A stretch of 64,000 bases of DNA from Monosiga brevicollis MX1. Taxonomy: Eukaryota > Opisthokonta > Choanoflagellata > Craspedida > Salpingoecidae. How positions within the stretch are numbered: the stretch's first letter is position 1; every line of letters begins with the position of its first letter. A program made the position numbers and the translations under genes. The DNA is taken from assembly GCF_000002865.3 (NCBI RefSeq), contig NW_001865040.1, forward strand, positions 1,645,864-1,709,863. The letters run 5' to 3'. Below are positions 1-10,703 of the stretch, one piece after another. Below the pieces are notes generated by a model. That model was not told the origin of the DNA. It saw nothing but the letters and a program-made list of their open reading frames with translations, and did no database searches.

Positions 1-500
1 GGATCGCCCTTGCGCATTGAGCACACACATCCTGGCGCAGGACAGTCAATCCAGTTCAGAGAAGGAAAGCACTCGGAAGGGCGGCGGAGATCGGGTGGAG
101 TGGAATGGTGCGTTTGAACATGGCGTTGCTCATTGGAATCCGAGACAAGCATGTTGCAGATTGCACAAGACACCGGAGAAGGAGTCGCCATAATGGCTGC
201 ACGCAAAGAAAAGAAAGGCAAGGTGAGATGGTTCACGCATCAATAAATGGCAGCGCATGCGAGGAATGAGGAAGGGTGGGGACTCACCGTTGAGGAGAAG
301 GAAAATGCAACGGAAATTGTAACGGAAGAACGAATCTCAACGGTAAAACCATAAGGGATGACACTTGGTACGTGACCGAAGTTGTCTCGATGAACAGGTG
401 AAAAAGTGTCTCCGAAAAAAGACTTGGGTGCTGACAAATCGATTTTGTTTAAAGTGAAACAGATCAGGGCTCGGTGCTGATAGCGTCGTACGCACACACC
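1..500. other. Region upstream of PRMT7, with a possible short first exon
   Basis: No long coding exon is visible. One item stands out: at about 193-222 (+) an ATG opens the ten codons MAARKEKKGK and runs straight into a GTGAGA donor. This could be an alternative first exon. Joined in phase 0 to the AG|GCGAACGAC acceptor at 533/534, it would replace the first eleven residues of the PRMT7 model with a basic N-terminus. The ATG at 501 has the better context (ACCATGG), so it is preferred for the main model. Confidence 0.3.
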
Positions 501-2804
501 ATGGCCGGCCTTCCGGTGCTGGCTCCACTGCAGGCGAACGACGGAGATGAGTCGCCCGAGGAGCAGTTGGAGCGGTACCGCGAAATGGTGCGAGAGTCCG
601 GTTACGGGGATATGCTGTTGGATTCAGAGAGGAATCAGGTCTACTACGAGGCCCTGAAGGAAGCCATTGCCGACTGCCCGCGCCCAGACCCCGTAGTCCT
701 GGACATTGGGACCGGCACAGGTGTGTTGCTTCAATTGGTTGAGGACTAGCCTCACTTGTGCCCTCGGGCAAGCAAACGCCAGTTTGTCCCAGCGTCACCG
801 CAGCTTGCTAAAATCGCCGTGCCTGTGCCCATGAGCTCGGTCTAGGAATTCTAGCTTTGATGGCCGCCCAGTTAGGGGCTGCTGTTGTGTATGCGTGTGA
901 GGTCTGTCGTGTCCCAGCTACGGCCTGCTCGGGCTCAAGGCCCTTTCCTCGCCTTGAATTCCTCCTTTTTTTCTTTCTTCCCCGCAGATCACATTGTGCA
1001 GGACGGACCCGCTTACCTGCTTGACATACCTCTAGGTCTTTGAGCCCATGCAAATGTTAGCTGAGCAAATGATCCGTCAGAATCACATGGAAGACCGCGT
1101 TGTCTTGATCTGTGATCGCAGCACCGATGTGGACACCAGTCGTACGTTGGCCACATCAGCACTTTTCATGCAATTGGTATTTGTCTTGGTTGCGAGTCGC
1201 AGTTTGAGACCTCACGGCTCGCTGCAATTTAGGTTTGCTGCGGCCCGCAGACATTGTGGTCATGGAGATTTTTGACTCGGCCCTGTTGGGCGAAGGCGTG
1301 ATTGACACAATGAACGATGCGCTCGCCCGCCTTGCAGCGCCAGACGCAATCGTGGTCCCGGCCTCGGCCACGGTCATGGCTGCCGGTGTATCTTGCCCAC
1401 TAGCTCATAGCCACTATAGTCTACGTCATGTTCCAATCCCTCAAATGGGCTCTCTCGACCTTCCTGATACACCTTGCAACGGATCAGCTGCACCACTTGA
1501 ACTCACTCTTGACGAGTTTCATCAGCACGCCGTCGTCCGCACGGCCTGGGCTGACGCACTGCATTTTGACTTTGGGTATGACTTTTCTTGTGTTGGTTGT
1601 GGTCACCATCAACCCAGATCAGCGGGAGGTCAGCGAACCGCCATCGATAATCTGTCAAGGTCTAGCTCATGCGGTGCTATCTACGCCATGCCAATGTCGA
1701 TTAGGCGCCCGCTCCCCGAGCGGAATTCCTCGGCGCTGTTGAAGCTGGTGCGTCCATTGCGACCTGTCAAGTTTTTGGTCAATCATGCCTTGTGTCACAA
1801 GCAGCTGATGTTCATTCCGCTGTTAGGATGTTTTGGAGGGAGCGAGTGTCGATTGTATCGCCGTCACATGGCGGTTGCAGCTTGGCTCACGCGTTTTGGA
1901 TATGCGCTTGCCACAAGGTGCTCTTTCTTTTCCGTGGGGGTTGATTTGCTGAGCTGCACAAACTAAAAACCAAACAAACCTGGCTGTGCCTTCTCTCGCC
2001 CCGCAGACAAAACCTACGTGCGGCGTCACTGGCGAATGTGCTTATTTTTTAGCCATTTGCTCCCCGTGCAGGGCCCAGCGCCCTTGGAGCTTCGACTGTG
2101 TCATGACAACTACACGCTCGAGCCCTTGGTGGGCCAGGATGGGCTTGGTTCGATTTGCCACAGGGCCGCTCCGTGTGTTTTTGCTCAAGTCTTCTTTGTG
2201 GGGTGAACTGACACCTGTCGACGCTTCTTGCTGATTTGTCAATGCGATGGACACAGCATTAGGGTGTATGTGTGGCTGGCATGCGACGCTTGGCTTTCAT
2301 GACATTTGGCTCCTGAATCAGGCAGAGTACCTACGGTTCGTGACAGAAACTAGACCGCAGCTGCTTGCGTAGGCGGGTGTGCATACCACTTTCACTTGCA
2401 TGAAATCTCGGATGTGGCGGCGTAGGTCCTGCTTGCAGGTGGCCTTGGCTCAACGTGCGGAATCACGCGCTGCACAAGGCTGGCTGCTACCGGGATCCGC
2501 TGGGGCACTGGCGTTCTTGCCCCTGGCTTTGGCAGCTTCCACATCCCTTCCGGTGTATGCACCGCACGTGTGGCTGACCTTGCCACGGCTCTTACACCAA
2601 GTGGCTCAGCGCTACGGTGTTGCAAATGTGCATTTTAGCGGTCAAGATCGGACCTTGCCTGCGGGTCTGCTCGATTTGTCGGCAGTGGAATGGCCTGCGA
2701 CTCCTGCTTATCCGCTTACCCCAACCAATGTCTGGCCGGCTTGGGACGCCGGGGTGAAAGATATCTGTGGTGTCGACGTCTCAATCCTCGCTGATTGGCT
2801 CTGA
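501..2804 (+). CDS. PRMT7: Protein arginine methyltransferase 7 (PRMT7-like), multi-exon, shortened C-terminus
   Basis: Predicted S-adenosylmethionine-dependent arginine methyltransferase of the tandem-domain PRMT7 family. Supported exons are 501-720, 855-901, 1036-1141, 1233-1385, about 1480-1577, about 2007-2130, 2257-2368 and 2426-2804. The first four join in frame through GT-AG introns. They rebuild motif I (VLDIGTGTALMAAQLGAAVV), the post-I acidic loop (ACEVFEP) and the double-E region (VVMEIFDSALLGEG). The later block RRHWRMCLFF and the stretch CMCGWHATLGFHDIWLLNQ match the linker between the two halves of PRMT7. The end (VKDICGVDVSILADWL) falls where metazoan PRMT7 still has more than 100 residues, so the second domain looks truncated. 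An in-frame TAG at 2370 is avoided only by a short, frame-keeping intron (2369-2425). The coding path between 1580 and 2005 is not resolved. Confidence 0.8.
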
Positions 2805-3083
2805 TTATACACACCATAGCAGCAGTCACCAGCCGTGACCTGGAGCTTTCCTAAGCCATCTAGAGACCCACTGCCCGAATGAACAAATCCAAATCACCAA
2901 CCCGATTCTTTTTGACTTTTCACCCTTTTTTATTTTTTTATCGTTAAAAGCAAGAAGCTGAGCCACACACACATGTGTGACAATCAACACGTTTCACAAT
3001 TTTTTTTTCAGCCACAACGTGTGCCATCTCGCTTAACGTGTGTTCTTTCCCTTATTTTTTTCGAATCAAGATTGAACCGGCAA
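2805..3083. other. Intergenic region with T-rich tracts
   Basis: This stretch holds T-rich runs at about 2919-2942 and 3000-3010. They are compatible with a 3' UTR of PRMT7 followed by the promoter of the repeat-protein gene. No further exon or conserved element is visible. Confidence 0.3.
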
Positions 3084-4845
3084 CATGGTAGGTGGCTTGC
3101 GCTTGTGCTCAAAGAGTGCGGCAGTGGCGGATCATGCAGGTGGAGAGGGAGGATGAATAGTCGGCACTGGTGCTGGATAGGCTTGGCTCACCTGTGTCGT
3201 GCATGTGTCTGTCGACCCGTGATGTCCATTCCTCAGGGGAAGAAGAAAAGTAACAACAAGAACAAGAGCAGTATGTGTCTCTGCTTGTGGTTGTTCCATG
3301 CGTGTGCCTGCTGATCGCACCACGGCCGATCAGGCAGCACAACTGTCTGATGTCGTGCAGCATTGGCTGATCTTATCGCGATTTTTTGTGACTTGTGTTT
3401 GCTCGACACCACCGCCCGGGCATGTGAACGTGCTTCCTGAGTAGACAAGAAGAAAGCCTCCAACAGTACGTGGCTGATTGCTCACCGACCTTATGCTGGC
3501 GATGCAGAGCACAATGCCGAGCTATCCCAAGTTTTGGCATCCCGTTTTTGGTCCAAGGCGTTGATCTCATGATCCATTTGATTCTTGGTTCTCTTCGATA
3601 GACACTTCAGCTGCGGCTTCGCCTGCTGTGCCTGTAAGCCTTTCCTGAAAGCCATGCTTTTGGCAATCTGCAATTTGCCAAGGCTAGTTGCTGGGTCATA
3701 CTGACTTGATGTCCATTTCTTGCATTCAGGCCGCAGTGGAGGAGAAGCCCGTGGCGGCGGCTGAGGAGGTGATTGCCGAGACTGAGAAGCAGCCCGAGGA
3801 GAAGCCTGTGGCGGCGGCTGAGGAGGTGATTGCCGAGACTGAGAAGCAGCCCCAGGAGAAGCCTGTAGCGGCGGCTGAGGAAGCGATTGCCGAGACTGAG
3901 AAGCAGCCCGAGGAGAAGCCTGTGGCGGCGGCTGAGGAGGTGATTGCCGAGACTGAGAAGCAGCCCGAGGAGAAGCCTGTGGCGGCGGCTGAGGAGGTGA
4001 TTGCCGAGACTGAGAAGCAGCCCGAGGAGAAGCCTGTGGCGGCGGCTGAGGAAGCGATTGCTGAGACTGAGAAGCAGCCCGAGGAGAAGCCTGTGGCGGC
4101 GGCTGAGGAAGCGATTGCCGAGACAGAGAAGCAGCCCGAGGAGAAGCCTGTAGCGGCGGCTGAGGAAGCGATTGCCGAGACTGAGAAGCAGCCCGAGGAG
4201 ACGCCTGCGGCCAAGACTGAGGAGAAGCCTGTGGCGGCGGCTGAGGAGGTGATTGCCGAGACTGCAAAGCAGCCCGAGGAGAAGCCCGTGGCCAAGACCG
4301 AGGAGAAGCCCGTGGCGGCGGCCGAGGAAGTGATTGCGACGCAAGCGGCTCCAAAGGCTTCCAAGTCAAAAAAGAAACGTGCCAAAGCCGAGGCTGCCGA
4401 GAATAAGCCGGTTGCTGCCGCAGAGGAGTCCATTGCAGCCAAAGCCGCACCTGCCTCAACGTCGGATCACCCGCTCTTGTCACCCGGCCCTGTGCCAGCT
4501 CCTGCAGCTATTCCGGTTTGTTCTCGTGAGGCAAGGGATGTGTGGGTGTGCGCAGATACCTGTGAAATGGTGAGGACTAGCTGCGCTTCTCTCCTCAAAT
4601 ATATTGTTTTTCTTCTTAGGCGACGACTCCCGCCCAGCGCGAACCGGCCTACTCATCAGACGCCCACAAAGCACCGCAACAAGCACGGTATAACAGCATT
4701 TTGTTCCTCATGAACTTAGACCTGCTCGTGCCCTTGCTCACAGCATTGCTCTCTGTCGTATGTTTTCAGGGAGGAGAAACAACCCTTGATCTCGGGCGGT
4801 GGGCAATCGTCCCAGAGCAGCGGCGGCTGCTGCATCCTTCTTTGA
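3084..4845 (+). CDS. Glu/Lys/Ala/Pro 19-residue repeat protein with candidate N-myristoyl and C-terminal CAAX signals
   Basis: Unrecognised protein of about 332 residues. Exons are 3084-3086 (ATG alone), 3237-3270, 3602-3633, 3730-4515, 4620-4687 and 4770-4845. All junctions are GT-AG, phases agree, and the total is 999 nt. The N-terminus reads MGKKKSNNKNKS. Gly-2 plus Ser-6 with Lys-3 resembles the N-myristoylated starts of hippocalcin and NCS-1 (MGKxxS). The body is about nine 19-residue units (EEKPVAAAEEVIAETEKQP) plus shorter and degenerate ones, then a basic patch (KASKSKKKRAK) and a Pro/Ala-rich linker. The C-terminus is SSGGCCILL-stop. CILL is a CaaX box with X=Leu, the type used by geranylgeranyltransferase I, with a second Cys beside it. 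Composition recalls BASP1/MARCKS, but no homology is claimed. Likely a low-complexity membrane-tethered protein (inference). An extra exon in the 330-base intron 3271-3601 cannot be excluded. Confidence 0.65.
3739..4345 (+). repeat. 57-bp coding minisatellite inside the repeat protein
   Basis: Tandem units of 57 bp encode 19 residues each and begin GAGGAGAAGCC. Units 1-8 are contiguous and nearly identical, varying mainly V/I/A at one position and E/Q at the first. Two short 24-bp inserts (EETPAAKT and EEKPVAKT) interrupt units 8-10. The high identity suggests recent expansion or ongoing homogenisation. Because the period is a multiple of three, several frames on both strands stay open here. 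Confidence 0.95.
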
Positions 4846-5552
4846 AAGTAGAAAGCTTAGACAAACATGAGGTGATCCAGAGATATCATGATTGCTTCAC
4901 GAGTTGCGTTTGGTTTGATGCGCCACCTTTTCAGTTGTCATGTAACATTGGTTTCTGCGGCCGTATGGAGGTGTGGCACGACGCTAGAGTGATAGCAGTT
5001 CATTTATGACACCCAAACCCCATAACACCCGTGCGCGCTTGGTTCTGTCTGTTGTGTTTCAAAGCCTTGGGCTTTGGAGGACAACCCCATGGCACCGCCT
5101 TGGTTTTGTGGTCTCGAGACGAAGTGATTGCGAGAAGAAGAAGAAAAAAAAAAAAAGATAGTCAGGGAAACAGCGCAGCCACCTGAATGCCCAGGGTGTT
5201 GATTAAGAGTAGAGCGCACAAGCAGAGGAGAAAAAGAGACACAGGTCAGCACAAGCTCGGCCTCCAACATGAATGACTAAAACAACTAGGACAGGAGCAG
5301 TAACAAGATCATGCACGAGCACATGTCACAAGGAAGAAGAGAGAACATTAAAAAGTAGAGAAAAAACCCAACCAACAACAATTGAGCCAAGACGGCGCAC
5401 AGCCACCTCAACACCAAGCCTTCATCAACACGATAAGCGGTGAAGTGGGCTGATCAAGATGAAGCGGCTGGACAAGACACAAGTGCAAACGCAGAACACA
5501 CTTATGCAGCGCATACAATGCTTGTGGTGGCCCACGAGTTTGTGCCCGACCA
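4846..5552. other. Convergent 3' intergenic region
   Basis: This is the space between the + strand repeat-protein gene and the - strand Akt gene, whose ends converge here. An A-rich run lies at about 5141-5157. No exon-like stretch with good splice sites is seen on either strand. Confidence 0.4.
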
Positions 5553-7834
5553 TTACGCCTTGGGTCCGGCCTCGAAGTTGGCGAATGCAGCCTCGTCATT
5601 CAGGGTGGAGGCTTCGGTGGGGCTGACCTGTGCCGGCTCGGCCGTGAACATGGGGTCAAAGTTGCTCACATCGGTTTCGTCCTTAACTTGAGGCTTGAAC
5701 GGCACGGGCAGCTCGCGGTTGTACAGTTTCTCCCAGTCAATGCTCTCGAAGAAGGGGTGTTCCTTGATCTCCTCCATGTCACGCTGACCACCACCCAGAC
5801 GAGTCAGTGGGTTCTTGTCCAGCATCTTGCTCAAAATGTCCTTGGCCGCTGGGCTCAAGTTGTCGGGCAGGCTGAGATGAGGAGGTAAATATTGGTCAGT
5901 GAGTGAGTGAGTGTCGTGGGAAAGAAATGGGAGCACCGTGCCGTGGAGGCCAAGCGCGCCTCGTGCCGAGCTCACAGCCATACACAACACCCAATATAAT
6001 AGGACATACCGAATTTCTTCGTGGAGGATGAGGTCAAAGAGGACCTCGTGGTTGCGGTTGTAAAAGGGAAGATGTCCGCACATCATCTCGTACATGACGA
6101 CACCCAGGCCCCACCAGTCAACAGCACGGCCATAATCGTTGTCCTCGAGAATTTCCGGAGCCAAGTACTCAGGAGTTCCGCAAAAAGTGGTTGTGGTGGT
6201 GCCGTAGCTCATCTCCTCCTTGCAAAGGCCGAAATCAGTGATCTTAATGTGGCCGGCCTTATCCAGGAGAAGGTTCTCAAGTTTCAGATCGCGATAGATA
6301 ATGTTGTGTGCGTGCAGGTACCCCACAGCCAAGCAGATCTCTGCGGCGTAAAAGCGGGCCCGCTCCTCCTCAAAGACCTTTTCGCGGCTCAGATGGAAGA
6401 AAAGCTCACCACCGTTGACGTACTCAAGCACAAAGCACAAGAGTTCGTTGGTCTGGAATGAGTATTTCAAGGCTGAAACGAGGCAAGGCCAGCCGGGCAA
6501 GGGTAGCGCGAGGGGCAGGTGACGAGTGAGTCTACGCAGTGCAATCATTCGCGCAAGCGAGCTAGAAAAAGCACACAATGAGACCGGGTGGACAAGGCAC
6601 GTACTCGTCAGAAAGGGGTGGTTCGTTGACTGAAGGACGGTGTTCTCAGTCATGGTGTGCTCGACTTCTTCCTTCTCAAGAATGACTTCCTTCTTGAGAA
6701 CCTTGATGGCGTAGAGCTCGCCGTCTGACTTGTCCTTGGCCAGCATGACCTTGCCGAATGTGCCCTTGCCCAACACCTTGAGCATGTCAAAGTCATCAAT
6801 CGTCACGTCACGCGTGCCTAAGAAGGGGCGCACCAAAGACGGAGGATGGTGTCAAGTGAGAAACAGGTGCCTTTGGAAAGTCCAGCTGGGCTGCACATAG
6901 ATGCCACGCAAACGTACTCAGGGGTTGGCCACCCGAAGCCTCGACGCGCTTGGCGACCGTGTCTTGCAGCTTGGACTTGACCTAAAGGCGCGCAATCCGT
7001 CAGAAGAAAAGGCTACGGCTGCAGGGGGATTGATGGAAGAAGGAAAGGTGAGAACGCACCACTTCATAGGCCTTGACCCATTCATCACGCTCTTCCTCTG
7101 ATTCAAGATGGAAGGAACGTTCCACAAAGCGCGTCATTTGCATGAAGCTGCGAGAAGAATAAAGAAGGGCAAATGGGATATTGAGCCCGAAGGAGAGCAG
7201 AGACGAGAGAAGGGAGAAGGGAGAGTAAAGACAAGGCATGGACAGGACAGGGCGTGCGGCAGCGCACATGCAGCTAAACTGATTTTGCAGACATACCGAA
7301 TCATGAACCCGTACTTCTTGCCCTTGGAGCCTGGGGGCTTGCCATCGTCCGTCTTGGCGAGCGTGGAGCCTTGAAAGAGTGACATCCAACAGAGTTAGAT
7401 GCAAAAAAAAAAGCCAGAGCAAGCAAGCAGCAGTTTCTTGCTTACCAGCCAGGTCGAAAAAGTTGACGGGGCCATCCCCCGGTTGAGGCGGACCAGTCTT
7501 GAAGCTGTTGGTTCATCAAATGCCATTTGATGGCAGGGTGAGAAAGCCAAGAGACAACAGGTGCCAAGACGCCCGAGGCAAAATCCGTACCCGCGGAAAG
7601 AGCCGTCTGACTTGAGCTGGAACCAGCGAGGGCGCCAGTTGCGGATGTATTCGCCTGATGATAATGGTGTGAGGTGAGATATGGCCCGAGCGCTAAGCAT
7701 GTCTGGTCAAACTGGTGTGTTGTGTAAGAAGGAGGAGAAGGAGGAGGAGAAGGAGGAGGACGAGGAGGTCAAAGGATGCACATACCGCGCTTCAGCAGCC
7801 AGCCTTGCTTGATAACAACGTCTTCGGAAGCCAT
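5553..7834 (-). CDS. AKT: Akt/PKB serine/threonine protein kinase (PH domain plus AGC kinase)
   Basis: Phosphoinositide-regulated AGC kinase. The ATG is at 7834-7832 ([17 protein letters not shown]) and the stop at 5555-5553, with about nine exons. The PH domain keeps the PIP3-binding pattern ([17 protein letters not shown], then [21 protein letters not shown]). The kinase domain shows the glycine loop GKGTFGKV, the lysine in [24 protein letters not shown], the activation loop [16 protein letters not shown] with the PDK1-site Thr, and [11 protein letters not shown]. The AGC tail carries FDPMFTAEP and a Ser-Pro turn motif (VSPTE). The hydrophobic motif reads [10 protein letters not shown]-stop, so Glu sits where Akt has the mTORC2-phosphorylated Ser. 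The tail is also a few residues shorter than animal Akt. It shares an upstream region of about 1 kb with ADA1. Family assignment is very secure. Confidence 0.95.
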
Positions 7835-8818
7835 GATCGACGGTTGAGCCAAAAATCTGCAGAGGACATTCGCGCAGAGCATGAGGCGCGGGTGAGCCAG
7901 GGCAACACCAAAGGACAAAAAAGAAGATAGCAACATGAAGCACTCATGTTCAAAAACAACAAAGCACCAAAAGAGCCTGACGCGGGTCAAGAGCGAGGGG
8001 CAGCTGGCAGGGCAATGTGCCAACTGCGGAGGCATCACGCACATTCAAAACACACAGGCACGCACACAAAGAGAGGAAAAGAAACACACACACAAGAAAG
8101 AAAAGAGACACGCGACCAACAAATGCCGTCCGGCGAAGAGCTCCCTGGTATCACGAGTGTGTGGACCAAGGGCCACGCCCCGACACTGCGACTCGCTCCA
8201 CCTTTAGAGGGCGTGCGGTCTGAATGCATCAACCCTGCCCGTTTCACGGGAAAAACAACGACAACGGCATCGCGTTTGCATTCTACCCCTCATGCACCAA
8301 AACAGACACAAAAGCCATGGCTTGCACGCGACAACGCGACAACGCCAGGTCATAACTTGGCGGCCCAAGCTGCCATATGTGGCAGCCCATTTGCCGATGA
8401 ACAGGTCAGGTCAGCCGCACACACGCACACATACCAGCTGGATCGACTCAGGCAGACCCAGAGTCAAAGGGGAAAAAAAAAGAAAATAAAACAGAGAGAA
8501 AGACACACACAGAGAGAACAAAAGAATCTGGAATGAAGGAGTCTCTGCTTTCTTTGTTGTCCAAGCCGACATCATTTCTCATTGGTTTGCTCTGATGATG
8601 ATGATGATGATGACATGGATAATGCTACCAGCTGTCATTGTCCTCGCTGGCTCTTTTGGCTCACGGTGAAAGTGCGAAGATTGGTACACAATAACCATTC
8701 TTGCTGACAAGCAACTCTGCTGTAAATGTGCAAAAGAAGTCAGCCTGTTTATAGGGGTATAACAAGAGGGATATTTAACAAGATTTCTTGATCCTTGGCC
8801 CAGAGGGAAGCCATCGTC
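7835..8818. promoter_or_regulatory. Divergent Akt / ADA1 intergenic region
   Basis: About 1 kb separates the two start codons, which face away from each other, so it must hold both promoters and 5' UTRs. It has CA-rich, weakly repetitive stretches at about 8050-8110 and 8415-8520 and a TGATGATGA run at about 8592-8613. No TATA box is obvious and no coding exon is supported. Regulatory content is inferred from gene orientation only. Confidence 0.4.
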
Positions 8819-10306
8819 ATGCCCGGACTCGAGGAGCTGACAATGCGCCTGCAAACGGCCTTTGGCTCGCGTTACGAAAACTACAGCCAACTGGTCGCCG
8901 GCTTTCTGCACGGTCAGGTGAGCTTGAGCGAGGCAAGGGGCCCTGGCTCCTGTTCTGTTGTTGCCCCGAGTAGCACAGCAGCGAGGTGTCCTGTTTCCGT
9001 GCCTGACATAACTAACGGTCAACAAGGGTTGTCCAGGGTCTGAGCCGGTCACAGCGCTCGCTGGGCCTGCTTTCGATGTACCAGGGTTGAGCCTGGACGT
9101 TTGGGAAGATGTTTGATCTCATCACTGTGCCAAAATGCACGTAGGTGTCCCCTGAGGCCTGGTCCGAGCAGATCGGTGAATTTGTGGGCGAGTCTCCCTT
9201 GCTGGTCGCGCTCCACAATGAGTACATCCTGGCTCTCCTGGATCAGCAAGAGGCGATAGAAAGCCCAAATGTCATGCCCACCTCTCTGGCCCATCTGGCT
9301 GACCACGAGGCCCGCGATGCTGCCGAGGAAGAAGCGCTTGCACAACAGGTCAGGCTCTTCGCGTCTGCCTTTTGTGCAGGGATCTCTGCCCCTCGCGCTG
9401 ATTCCATGTGACCCTCGCATCCGCCGCTCAATGCTTCTCGCTGTCCAAACTAGGCCGCCCAGGCCTGGCGACCACCCATGCTAGTGGAGTCTCTGCGTGA
9501 ACTCAACCTACTCGAGGTATGGGCGCGCCCATGCTATTTCTTGGAGTGGAGCGATGTCGAGACATCCACCACCATCACCAAGCTGCTGAGCGCTCTGGGG
9601 GCTTACAAGCTTTCTGTCGCCATCCGACCGCTGTGTATACCCATAGCTTACCCCGGAAGCCTTGAACACACTCCTCAATACCTCCCTGCTTGCGAGTCAA
9701 AATCCCCTCAGCCGCGCTGGCGTTGGTGCACAGGTGGTCCTGTACGCCGCTGAAGCTGGCCTTAATGGTACGCCTCACCTGACCGACACGCTGCAAAGGG
9801 AATGGAATCACACGACTTATTGGAGCGCGAGCAAGCATGCTCATGCTCGGTCCTAAGCCGCTGTCTTGCTCTCACGTTGAGTCTTGGTTACCCAACCCCT
9901 ACTGGCCCTGCCTCGCATCATAGAGGTCTCTGATTGTGCCATTGCGAGTGTCAAGGCCGGCATGGAGGTATGCGCTTACCCGTTCAAATTTTTTTTGTCT
10001 CGAATCAGACAAGACTTCCCTGTGGGATCTCGTTCTGTTCATTCGCCTTCTTGTGCTTCGTTGCCCCCTCCCCAACCACAGTTGTTTATAAAAAACGTTT
10101 TGGACAAGGCGCTGTGCTCGCGCGATCGCCTTGATTTTGCCGCTGCCGGCGAAAACAACGCCCCGCTGAGTGTCTACCAGCTGGCCTTGACAGCTCAGCT
10201 CCATCCCTCGGCCTTTGGGCCCACACTCGTTGCCAACCGGGAGTCCATGCTGCAGGAAGGCATGTATCACATTCCGACATCATTCCACCACCCCGATTCG
10301 TTCTAA
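8819..10306 (+). CDS. TADA1: SAGA complex subunit ADA1 (TADA1/Hfi1 family)
   Basis: Predicted histone-fold subunit of the SAGA transcriptional coactivator, acting in the nucleus. The ATG at 8819 gives MPGLEELTMRLQTAFGSRYE. This matches the N-terminal ADA1 helices, where TADA1 has a short domain ending in a LL-A-L pattern; here it is NEYILALL at about 9221-9240. Further exons give AAQAWRPPMLVESLRELNLLE (about 9454-9516), a histone-fold helix VGAQVVLYAAEAGLN (about 9720-9766), LPRIIEVSDCAIASVKAGM (about 9907-9965), and the ADA1 C-terminal signature APLSVYQLALTAQLHPSAFG (about 10160-10221). Introns are about 60-230 bases. The last codons after MLQEG may be genuine or may hide a final intron. Confidence 0.75.
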
Positions 10307-10703
10307 GTCCAACCTCGACCTTTGCCAGTGAAGCGCTGAGCGCTCTTGGCCGCAAGTCACCCCTGCCGTGCAGCCTTGGTGATGATTTCTCAGACAGGCG
10401 ACGTCAAAGGCATCGTTTCGCCTTTGGCTTTGCCGGTCACACATATACGACAATATTGAGCCGCTTAATTGACTGACATACTGGGCATCTCCGAGTTCTG
10501 CCACAGTGACGTCAACAAGAACATCTCAACACGGGTGCTTGTGAGCACCAACCAAGCGCACAACCAATGAGGCAGGTGCAAAGGAAAGGCCGACCGCGCA
10601 GCGGTTCGAAGCCTTCCCGTCTGCCTTTTACACGTGGGAGATCGAGGGAAAAAAAAAGAGCCGAAAATTAGAAGAGCGCGCGAGCCCATCGACTCGTCCT
10701 CTC
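10307..10703. other. Convergent intergenic region between ADA1 and BBOF1
   Basis: Both flanking genes end here. A short A-rich tract lies at about 10650-10660. No coding exon, repeat or RNA gene is recognised. Confidence 0.4.

Noticed and set aside
3491-4483. Minus-strand open frames of 240-330 codons across the 57-bp repeat
   Set aside because: The repeat period is a multiple of three, so several frames stay open by construction. The plus-strand frame has consistent splice phases and a sensible start and end.
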